64,000 nt of DNA from Bradyrhizobium sp. U87765 SZCCT0048 (GTDB lineage Bacteria > Pseudomonadota > Alphaproteobacteria > Rhizobiales > Xanthobacteraceae): NCBI RefSeq assembly GCF_018131225.1, contig NZ_JAFCMM010000001.1, forward strand, positions 1,178,001-1,242,000, written 5' to 3'. Below, piece by piece: positions 57,696-64,000 of this stretch. The position numbers and the translations under genes were made by a program. Below the pieces are notes generated by a model. The model saw only the letters and a program-made list of their open reading frames with translations. It was not told where the DNA came from and searched no databases. The first letter of the stretch is position 1; each line of letters starts with the position of its first letter.

Positions 57696-58582
57696 ATCCC
57701 GCCCGCCAACTTCGCACGCCCGGTGAGCAGCGGCAGTCCGAGCGTGATCAGAACGAAAGCCCCGGTCAGGAACTTGAGATCGGACGGATGCAGTCCTGTC
57801 GCAAGCCCCAGCGAGACAAGCTGGTAGTAGACGATCGAGCCGATGACCGGCGCGATGATCTGCCGCTCGATCGACGCCTGGCCGACGATCGCTTCGCCAA
57901 TGATCAGCGCCGCCAGCGCATTGACCAGGATGCCGAAGCCCATGGTGACGTCGGCATATCCCTGCTGCTGCACCACCAGCGCGCCGCCAAGGGCAGCGAG
58001 ACCGTTGGCGAGGCCGAACCCGAGCACGATATAGCCCTTCGCCGAAATGCCGAGCGCCGGCGACAGCCGGGCGTTGGCCCCGACGCAGCGCAGCGACAAC
58101 CCCATCTCGGCGCGATAGAAGCCGATCAGCGCCAGCACGATGGCCGCGACGAGCGCCGCGAACACGGCAACCTGAAGCCAGTTGCTGAGGAGGATCTCGG
58201 GCGTGATCGTATCATAGAGCGAGAGCTCGGGTGCGACGGACCGGTTCGGCATGCCCATTGCCCTGAGGTCGACGCTCCAGATCATGGTCGCGACCAGAAT
58301 GCCGGCCAGCAGCGACGGAATACGCAGGCGCAGATGGATCATCGCCGTCGCCGCACCGGCCAGCACGCCTGCCGCGACGGCGAGGAAGGTACCCGCCCAG
58401 GGATTGAGCCCTGCCGTCACCAGCGCCGCGGCGACGCAGCCGCCGAGCGGGAAGCTGCCTTCGACCGTGAGGTCAGGCAGCGACAGGGTGCGGAACGGGA
58501 TCATGATCGCGATGGCAACGAGGCTGTAGACCAGGCTCTGCACAAGCGTCACGGGAACGAGATTGAGGAAGACGCCGATCAT
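57692..58582 (-). CDS. ABC transporter permease (COG4120/TrpY-like)
   Basis: A 296-residue inner-membrane permease with about eight to nine hydrophobic segments. The pattern FRTLSLPDLTVEGSFPLGGC is diagnostic for the uncharacterised importer family related to branched-chain amino-acid and Trp/Tyr permeases (COG4120). It overlaps both neighbours: its start overlaps the ATPase stop by four bases and its stop overlaps the racemase-like start. It forms one importer with the ATPase and binding protein. Substrate unknown; amino-acid-like by family. Confidence 0.88.
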   Translation of the reverse strand: MIGVFLNLVPVTLVQSLVYSLVAIAIMIPFRTLSLPDLTVEGSFPLGGCVAAALVTAGLNPWAGTFLAVAAGVLAGAATAMIHLRLRIPSLLAGILVATMIWSVDLRAMGMPNRSVAPELSLYDTITPEILLSNWLQVAVFAALVAAIVLALIGFYRAEMGLSLRCVGANARLSPALGISAKGYIVLGFGLANGLAALGGALVVQQQGYADVTMGFGILVNALAALIIGEAIVGQASIERQIIAPVIGSIVYYQLVSLGLATGLHPSDLKFLTGAFVLITLGLPLLTGRAKLAGGI

Positions 58583-59367
58583 CGCGCACCCGCCCGCGCC
58601 AGAACGATGCGATCGTCGGTGAGATGGAAGCGCGCGACAAGATCGGCCACCGTCATCGCATTCTTCTCCTGTCCGATATCCGCGACGATGCGTCCGGCAT
58701 CCATCATCACGATGCGTGACGCATAGGACAGCGCATGCTGCATGTTGTGGGTCACCATCAGCGTGGTCAGCTTGCCCCGACGCACCAGTGCCGCGGTCGC
58801 TTCCATCACCAGTTCAGATGTTCGTGGATCGAGCGCGGCCGTATGCTCGTCGAGCAACAGCAGTTTTGGCGGCCGAAGCGTCGCCATCGCCAGCGCCAGC
58901 GCCTGCCGCTGCCCGCCCGACAGGCTGCCAGCCAGCGCGTCGAGCCTGTTCTCGAGCCCGAGCCGCAGGCCGGCGAGCGCGTCGCGGAATTCGTCGAGCC
59001 GCGCCCGAGTGACTGCGCGGCGCAGGCCACGACCGTCCGCCCGCATCAGGGCCAGCGTCATGTTCTCGCCGACCGTGAGCGACGGCGCGGTGCCGATCAT
59101 CGGGTCCTGGAACACCCGTGCGATGATGCTGGAACGGACGTGCTCGGACATCCCAGTGACATCAGCGCCGTCGATGGTGATCCGACCCGCGTCGGTGATC
59201 AGCCCGCCCCCCAGAAGATTGAGCAGTGTGCTCTTCCCGGCACCATTGCCGCCGATCACCGCGACGACGTCCGCAGCTGCCACCTCGAGATCGAGGCCGG
59301 CGATAGCGATCTTCTCCGACGCGGAGCCCGCGTTGAAGACCTTTCGTAGACCGGAAACGACGATCAT
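58579..59367 (-). CDS. ABC transporter ATP-binding protein (COG1101/TrpZ-like)
   Basis: A 262-residue ATPase. Walker A is GGNGAGKSTLLN (near residues 39-50), the Q-loop is FQDPMIGT, the signature is LSGGQRQALALA, Walker B is LLLLDEHTAAL, and the H-loop His is in MVTHNMQHAL. DEHTAALDP in place of DEPTSALDP is typical of this importer branch. The ATG at 59367 follows GGTGGA; a TTG three codons upstream overlaps the binding-protein stop (TTGA) and is possible. It energises import by the permease encoded next. Confidence 0.93.
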   Translation of the reverse strand: MIVVSGLRKVFNAGSASEKIAIAGLDLEVAAADVVAVIGGNGAGKSTLLNLLGGGLITDAGRITIDGADVTGMSEHVRSSIIARVFQDPMIGTAPSLTVGENMTLALMRADGRGLRRAVTRARLDEFRDALAGLRLGLENRLDALAGSLSGGQRQALALAMATLRPPKLLLLDEHTAALDPRTSELVMEATAALVRRGKLTTLMVTHNMQHALSYASRIVMMDAGRIVADIGQEKNAMTVADLVARFHLTDDRIVLARAGAR

Positions 59368-59372
59368 CGATT

Positions 59373-60341
59373 TCAATCCACCAGGCAGTTGCAGGCGGCA
59401 AGGCCGGACGGAACCTTGAGCCCCAGCATCGCCAGCTTGCGGCTGCTGATCAGCGGCACATGCTCTGCGGCCGTGGCGCGATAGGGCGGAATGGTCGCGG
59501 GATCGGCGCCCTTGAGCACCCGCGCGGCGATGCGGCCGGCAGCCTCGCCCGATTGGGCGAACGACACCGCGAACGCGGCGAGCGCGTAATTCTGACGCAC
59601 CGCATCGGGGATCGAGGTGATGACCGGCAGTTTCGCCCGGTCGGCAGTGGCCGAGATCGCGGCCATGCCCTGCTGGATGCGCCCCGATGCCACCGTGAAC
59701 AGGGCATCGACCTGTCCGACCGCCGATTGCACGCGCTGCGACAACTCGTTGGGATTGTCGACGCCGATCTTGGTTATGACGACACCGCTGCCCGCGGCCG
59801 CAGCCTCCAGGCCGTCGACCGCAGCTTTCGAGCTGTCGTCACCGGTATCATAGAGAACGCCGAGCCGCTTCATGTCCGGCAGCAAACCTCTGAAGAACGT
59901 CAGCCCTGCCACATAGTCGAGCGCTACCGATGATCCCGTCATCAGGCGATCGCCCGTGTCCCATGACGGCACCAGTCTGGCATGCACGGGATCGGCGATC
60001 GGCATGAACACGATGGGAAAGCTGCGCGAGCGCAACTGATTGCGTGCGGCGATCGACACCGGCGTCGCGACCGTCACCATCAGGTCCGGCTGCGCGCCGG
60101 CGAGCCGCGTCAGCATCTGCGGAATCAGTGCCGCGTCAAAATTGACGTTGGTCTCGTCGAACGTCACATCGCGCCCCTCGACGAAACCGCCTTCGGCCAG
60201 CCCCTTCTTGAAGCCGGCGATCGTCTCGTTGAGCGTCGGATGCGGGCCCCATCCGGCGATCGCGACGCGCTTGCTCTGCGCCGACGCACTTGATGTCACG
60301 GCGCAGGCAATCGCCAGCGCCCACACAACACGCTTCCACAT
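59373..60341 (-). CDS. ABC transporter substrate-binding protein (COG2984/TrpX-like)
   Basis: A 322-residue periplasmic binding protein of the ABC_sub_bind family. A signal peptide (residues 1-22, cleaved after SASA) precedes KRVAIAGWGPHPTLNETIAG, then FPIVFMPIADPVHA and RLGVLYDTGDDSSKAAVDG. The C-terminus ends LAACNCLVD, with an unusual close Cys pair. The ATG at 60341 has GGAGGG nine bases upstream. It is the first gene of the leftward seven-gene operon and is 91 bp from the divergent dehydrogenase gene. Relatives bind aromatic amino acids; the ligand here is not known. Confidence 0.9.
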   Translation of the reverse strand: MWKRVVWALAIACAVTSSASAQSKRVAIAGWGPHPTLNETIAGFKKGLAEGGFVEGRDVTFDETNVNFDAALIPQMLTRLAGAQPDLMVTVATPVSIAARNQLRSRSFPIVFMPIADPVHARLVPSWDTGDRLMTGSSVALDYVAGLTFFRGLLPDMKRLGVLYDTGDDSSKAAVDGLEAAAAGSGVVITKIGVDNPNELSQRVQSAVGQVDALFTVASGRIQQGMAAISATADRAKLPVITSIPDAVRQNYALAAFAVSFAQSGEAAGRIAARVLKGADPATIPPYRATAAEHVPLISSRKLAMLGLKVPSGLAACNCLVD

Positions 60342-60368
60342 GACGTCATCCCTCCGTAGTTTTCTCTT

Positions 60369-60403
60369 ATTGCACATTGTGCAATCATATGCAGAATATG
60401 CAA
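60369..60403. promoter_or_regulatory. Palindrome and direct repeats between divergent operons, candidate IclR operator
   Basis: ATTGCAC-ATT-GTGCAAT (60369-60385) is a perfect 7-bp inverted repeat. Right after it, ATATGCA occurs twice, at 60388 and 60397, nine bases apart. The region lies between the binding-protein gene (start 60341) and the dehydrogenase gene (start 60433) and is AT-rich. IclR binding is inferred. Confidence 0.6.
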
Positions 60404-60432
60404 GAAGATTTATTGAGCGAATTGAGGCGCAG

Positions 60433-61440
60433 ATGAAGGCTGTTTTTTTCGAGACCCACGGCGACCTGTCGGTTCTGCAGTATGGCGACCTGCCGCTTCC
60501 CGAACCCAAGCCCGGCTGGGTGCGCCTGCGCGTGCGCGCGTGCGGCCTGAATTACCTCGACATCTTCTCCCGGCGCGGCATGCCCGGCATCAAGGTCGAG
60601 CTGCCGGGAATCACCGGCGGTGACTGCGCCGGCGTGATCGACAAGCTCGGCGACGGCGTCGAAGGCTGGAGCATTGGCGAGCGCGTTCTGCCTGTGTCGC
60701 ATCACGTCGACTGGAGCACCGGCAATTTCGAAATGCTCGGCGAAACGCGCAATGGCGCGATGGCCGAATACTGCACCGTGCGCGCGAGCCAGTTGATGCG
60801 CATCCCCGACAATGTGCCGGACGACAAGGCAGCCGCACTGCCCTGCGCTTACGGCACCGCGCACCGCATGCTGCACACCCGCGGGCAGATCAAGGCCGGC
60901 GAGACCGTGCTGGTGCTCGGCGCGTCGGGTGGCGTCGGAACGGCCTGCGTGCTGCTGGCGAAACTCGCCGGTTGCAAGGTCATCGCCGCCGCGGGAAGCG
61001 ACGACAAGTGCGCGCGGCTGCGGGATCTGGGCGCGGACGAGGCCATCAACTACAGCACCGTCAAGATCGACAAGTATGTGCGCGAGACCACCGGCAGCCT
61101 GCTGCGCGGCGGCGGCGTCGACGTCGTCGTCAACTTCACCGCCGGCGACACCTGGGCGCCGTCGATGCGCTGCGTCAAGCGGTTCGGCCGGCTGCTGTGC
61201 TGCGGCGGCACCGGCGGCTATGCCGCCGTCACCGACATCCCCTACCTGTTCATGTCGGAGATGAGCATCATCGGCTCGACCGGCTGGGACCGCGCGGATC
61301 AGGAGGCTTGCCTCGACCTCGTCGCCCGGGGACGGCTCGATCCGCCAATCGACCGGGTCTGCGCGCTGTCGGACGGCATCGCCGCGGTGCGTGCCATCGA
61401 GGAGCGCGCCGTAGTCGGCAAGGTCATCGTGAAACCCTGA
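60433..61440 (+). CDS. Zinc-free quinone oxidoreductase/alcohol dehydrogenase-like (MDR)
   Basis: A 335-residue medium-chain dehydrogenase/reductase. The N-terminal GroES-like domain has the family lead KAVFFETHGDLSVLQYGDL and NYLDIFSRRGMPG. The Rossmann domain has VLVLGASGGVGTACVLLAKL, the NAD(P)H-binding A/GXGXXG form. The GITGGDCAG motif carries a Cys where the zinc-alcohol dehydrogenases have the GHE zinc motif, so it belongs to the zinc-free quinone-oxidoreductase branch. It starts the rightward operon, 17 bp before the acyl-CoA ligase gene. Substrate unknown. Confidence 0.88.
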   Translation: MKAVFFETHGDLSVLQYGDLPLPEPKPGWVRLRVRACGLNYLDIFSRRGMPGIKVELPGITGGDCAGVIDKLGDGVEGWSIGERVLPVSHHVDWSTGNFEMLGETRNGAMAEYCTVRASQLMRIPDNVPDDKAAALPCAYGTAHRMLHTRGQIKAGETVLVLGASGGVGTACVLLAKLAGCKVIAAAGSDDKCARLRDLGADEAINYSTVKIDKYVRETTGSLLRGGGVDVVVNFTAGDTWAPSMRCVKRFGRLLCCGGTGGYAAVTDIPYLFMSEMSIIGSTGWDRADQEACLDLVARGRLDPPIDRVCALSDGIAAVRAIEERAVVGKVIVKP

Positions 61441-61457
61441 GCGAAGATGGTGGCCCG

Positions 61458-63284
61458 ATGACCAGCACGCCTCACCGTTTCGCGACAGCCGCCGACGTCG
61501 CCGCCTTCGCCGCCGTCCCGCTCGACCGGCGTCTCGATGGCCGTGACATCGTCGCCATGATCACGGCGCACGCCAACCGTGATGGCGAGGCGGACGCCAT
61601 TCACTACTTTTCTTCCGGGCGCGCCGGCGACGTCATGGCCACCGCGTCGCGGCAACAACTGCACGATGGCGCGCGCGCCATCGCCGTCCGGCTGCTGCAG
61701 GCCGGCATCCGCACCGGTGATGTCGTGGCCACGCTGCTGCCGAACGGCCCGGCGACCGTCGCGGCAACGATTGCCGCCCTCGCCATGGCGACGCTCGCAC
61801 CCATAAACTTCTACCTCGAACCGGCGCAGGTCATGACGCTGATCGCGGAGAGCGGCGCCAAAGTGGTTCTCGTGCCTGCCGACCCGCCGCCGGCGCTGGC
61901 AAAGATGCTGGCGATCCTGCGCGCGAATTGTGAAGCGCGGGCATTGCCGCTGATCGAGATCGACACCGCGCGTCTGCCCATCGCGACCGCCAATGCCCCG
62001 GCGCTGCCGTCGCGAGCGCCGCAGGACAAGGTCGCGCTATTCCACACCGGCGGCACCACCGGCCTGCCGAAGTTCGTGCCGCTGACAGCACACAATCTGG
62101 CCGCGGCCGCGCTGATCTCCTGCTTCGGCTATGGCTACAGCGCGCGGGATCGCGTGCTCTGCGCGATGCCGATGTTCCATGTCGGTGGCCTGTTCGCCTG
62201 CTCGCTGTTTCCACTCAGCGCCGGCGGCAGTCTCGCGATCCTCGGGCCGCTCGGCTATCGTGGCGAGGGAGTCGTCGCCGCGTTGCCTGCGACCATCGCC
62301 GCCTCAAGGGCCAGCGTCGTCGTCGGACCTCCGACGGTCATGGCCCAGCTCGCCGGCAACCTGCCCGATCGCGCCGACCTGCCCAACCTCCGCCTCCTGA
62401 TCAATGGCGCGGCGGCCTTGCCGCGAGCGGTCGGCGAGCGCCTGAGCAGCGGGCTCGGCGTCCCGGTCGTCGAGCCATGGGGCCTCACGGAGGCGACCCT
62501 CGCCGTCACCAGCGGCCCGTTTCAAGGCGCCAACCGGCAGGGCTCGGTCGGGCTACCGCTGCCCTATTGCGAAGTCCGTGCGATGCGGACGGACACGAAC
62601 GGCCACGTCATCGGCGATGCCGGTGAGGACATCGGCGTGCTGGCGATCCGCGGCCCCATGGTGTTCTCCGGCTATCTCAACCGCAGCGCCGACGAGCAAC
62701 CCTTCTTTGCCGATGGCTGGCTCGACACCGGTGATCTCGGCCGCGTCGATCGCGACGGCTTCGTGTGGGTGACCGGCCGCGCCAAGGAGCTGATCAAGCG
62801 CGGTGGGCATGGCATCGATCCCGGCACGATCGAGGATGCCCTCGCGGCCCACGACAGCGTGACGCTGGCGGCGGCGGTCGGCCGTCCCGACGCCTACGCC
62901 GGCGAAGTTCCTGTTGCCTATGTCCAGCTGCGCCCGGGCGCAGCGGTCGATGAGGCGGAGCTGCTCGCCTTCGCATCCCGGCGCATCCGGGAGCGCGCCG
63001 CGATCCCCAAGGAGATCATCATCCTGCCGCAGCTGCCGGTCACGGCAGTGGGCAAGGTGCACAAGCAGCCGCTGAAGCTGGACATCACGCAACGCGCCGT
63101 CGAACGCCTCGTCCACGCCATCACCGGGCTCGACCAGCCAGCGGCCATCACCATTGCGCCCCATCCGCGCCACGGCCTGCTCGTCAAGGTGCGTGCCGCG
63201 CCCGCCTGCGTGCAGCCCATCAAGGACGCGCTCGGCGCGTTTGCCTTTGCCTTCGAAGTCGCCCCCTTCAATGAGGTCTCCTGA
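61458..63284 (+). CDS. AMP-dependent acyl-CoA ligase
   Basis: A 608-residue adenylate-forming ligase with ANL-superfamily motifs: FHTGGTTGLPKFVPLTAHNL (P-loop), PWGLTEATLAVTSG (A5), GWLDTGDLGRVDRDGFVWV (A7 with the hinge Asp) and LPVTAVGKVHKQPL (A10 with the catalytic Lys). The N-terminus has about 35 extra residues and the C-terminus about 70 residues beyond A10, an unusual extension that I cannot assign. It is 2 bp from the thioesterase gene. Which carboxylic acid is activated cannot be read; cholate- and aryl-type acids are possible. Confidence 0.9.
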   Translation: MTSTPHRFATAADVAAFAAVPLDRRLDGRDIVAMITAHANRDGEADAIHYFSSGRAGDVMATASRQQLHDGARAIAVRLLQAGIRTGDVVATLLPNGPATVAATIAALAMATLAPINFYLEPAQVMTLIAESGAKVVLVPADPPPALAKMLAILRANCEARALPLIEIDTARLPIATANAPALPSRAPQDKVALFHTGGTTGLPKFVPLTAHNLAAAALISCFGYGYSARDRVLCAMPMFHVGGLFACSLFPLSAGGSLAILGPLGYRGEGVVAALPATIAASRASVVVGPPTVMAQLAGNLPDRADLPNLRLLINGAAALPRAVGERLSSGLGVPVVEPWGLTEATLAVTSGPFQGANRQGSVGLPLPYCEVRAMRTDTNGHVIGDAGEDIGVLAIRGPMVFSGYLNRSADEQPFFADGWLDTGDLGRVDRDGFVWVTGRAKELIKRGGHGIDPGTIEDALAAHDSVTLAAAVGRPDAYAGEVPVAYVQLRPGAAVDEAELLAFASRRIRERAAIPKEIIILPQLPVTAVGKVHKQPLKLDITQRAVERLVHAITGLDQPAAITIAPHPRHGLLVKVRAAPACVQPIKDALGAFAFAFEVAPFNEVS

Positions 63285-63286
63285 TC

Positions 63287-63736
63287 ATGCTCGACATCGA
63301 CGCCTTCCGCCGCATCGTGGAAACGGCCGCCTTTCACCAGTTCATCGGGCTCAGGCTCGACCGGGCCGACGAAGCCGCCGGTGTCGTGGTGCTGCGCCTG
63401 CCCTATGATCCTAAGCTCAGCATCTTCCCCGATGCCGGCGTCTACCATGGCGGCGTCATTGCCGCGCTGATCGATGTCGCCGGTGCGGTCGCCTGCGGCC
63501 TGAAGACCGGCCGCCCGACTCTGACCGCGAACTTCCGTGTCGACTTTCTCAAATCGCCGGCGAAGATCGACCTGATCGCCACCGGACGGCTGGTGCGGGC
63601 GGGCAAGACGCTGTCGGTCGCCGACATCGAAATCAGCGACGATCAAGGTGAAGTCTACGCTATCGGCCGTGGGACGTTCTCCACCGCTGCTTCCTTCAAG
63701 GCGATCAATGCCGGCGCCGAGAGCGCCGCGACCTGA
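63287..63736 (+). CDS. Hotdog-fold thioesterase (PaaI/4HBT-like)
   Basis: A 149-residue acyl-CoA thioesterase of the hotdog fold. Motifs are VYHGGVIAALIDVAGAVAC (central hot-dog helix with the conserved His-Gly-Gly) and TANFRVDFLKSPAKIDLIA. The Asp in ALIDVAG is the usual catalytic acid. It lies 2 bp after the acyl-CoA ligase gene, so the two may form an activation-release pair or a proof-reading step, as PaaI does in phenylacetate metabolism. Cytosolic. Confidence 0.88.
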   Translation: MLDIDAFRRIVETAAFHQFIGLRLDRADEAAGVVVLRLPYDPKLSIFPDAGVYHGGVIAALIDVAGAVACGLKTGRPTLTANFRVDFLKSPAKIDLIATGRLVRAGKTLSVADIEISDDQGEVYAIGRGTFSTAASFKAINAGAESAAT

Positions 63737-63769
63737 CGCCAACCGCCATCCTGCAGGGAATATGCCGCC

Positions 63770-64000
63770 ATGGACCTGATCCCGTCGATTGTCGCCCGGC
63801 ACGCCGAAATGACCGCCTGGCGCCGGCAGTTGCATGCCCGCCCCGAGATCGGCTTCGAGGAGGTCGAAACTGCCGCATTCGTCGCCGACCGGTTGCGGGC
63901 TGCCGGGATCGCCGTTCACACCGGGCTCGCCGGTACCGGCGTCGTTGGCGTGATCGAGGGGCGCCCGGGCTCGCGCAGCATCGGCCTCCGCGCCGACATG
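63770..64000 (+). CDS. M20-family amidohydrolase, hippurate hydrolase-like (3' end outside window)
   Basis: The first 77 residues of a peptidase M20/amidohydrolase protein, cut at the window edge. The start MDLIPSIVARHAEMTAWRRQ, then LHARPEIGFEEVET and ending SIGLRADM, matches hippurate hydrolase/N-acyl amino acid amidohydrolases, whose metal-binding Asp follows soon after. AGGGA lies upstream of the ATG. It is 33 bp after the thioesterase gene, so it probably belongs to the same operon; its substrate would be an N-acyl amino acid. Confidence 0.8.
   Translation, partial: MDLIPSIVARHAEMTAWRRQLHARPEIGFEEVETAAFVADRLRAAGIAVHTGLAGTGVVGVIEGRPGSRSIGLRADM

Overview
The window looks like chromosomal DNA of a GC-rich alphaproteobacterium of the Bradyrhizobium/Rhodopseudomonas/Afipia type (order Hyphomicrobiales). 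The grounds are pervasive G/C third positions with long antisense shadow frames, a membrane urate oxidase with a cytochrome c tail (PuuD), an allantoinase/OHCU-decarboxylase fusion, and an intergenic inverted repeat of the kind common in that group. This is inference from gene content, without a database search. No tRNA, rRNA, IS element or CRISPR array was seen.

Layout. (1) 1-2.8 kb: the end of a sulfonate/nitrate-type ABC importer and an EpsC-type serine acetyltransferase. (2) 2.8-8.3 kb: an OsmC protein, a TetR regulator and a divergent PaoABC-like molybdenum aldehyde dehydrogenase operon with a 17-bp palindrome between them, closed by a strong terminator. (3) 8.3-10.2 kb: serA and a small secreted PsiF-repeat protein. 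(4) 10.3-29.4 kb: a purine-catabolism block holding two NCS2 purine permeases, a Tsx-like outer-membrane protein, guanine deaminase, 8-oxoguanine deaminase, XdhABC, PuuD, HIU hydrolase, PuuE-UraD, an allantoate amidohydrolase-like enzyme and a LysR regulator. Together these could take guanine, 8-oxoguanine and xanthine through urate to allantoate and beyond. A histidine-ammonia-lyase-type enzyme sits inside the PuuD operon.

(5) 29.9-32.3 kb: a stand-alone 786-residue protein that fuses a trypsin-like protease domain to a zinc phospholipase C/P1-nuclease-like domain. It has no signal peptide, and I know of no described system with this architecture. (6) 32.4-34.7 kb: an orphan branched-chain-amino-acid-type binding protein divergent from a LysR gene, with a perfect 25-bp palindrome between them. 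(7) 34.8-50.6 kb: an exopolysaccharide locus with a Wzz/BY-kinase-like protein whose kinase domain is degenerate, a beta-propeller glycan protein, a GH5 enzyme, three GT4 glycosyltransferases, a CapK-like ligase, a flippase, a heparinase-like lyase, a GDP-mannose-6-dehydrogenase-type enzyme and a VanZ-like protein. No polymerase or priming transferase is present.

(8) 50.7-54.0 kb: 5-oxoprolinase genes with a shortened pxpA, then decayed head-to-head remnants of a PLP ammonia-lyase and an Lrp/AsnC regulator. (9) 54.1-64.0 kb: two tight divergent operons. The left one has an ABC importer of the TrpXYZ/COG2984 type, a racemase-superfamily protein lacking its first catalytic residue, a VOC protein, an IclR regulator and a Cds1-like PLP enzyme. 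The right one has a quinone-oxidoreductase-like dehydrogenase, an acyl-CoA ligase, a hotdog thioesterase and an M20 amidohydrolase cut by the window end. A palindrome lies between them. The pair reads as an uncharacterised catabolic system under IclR control.
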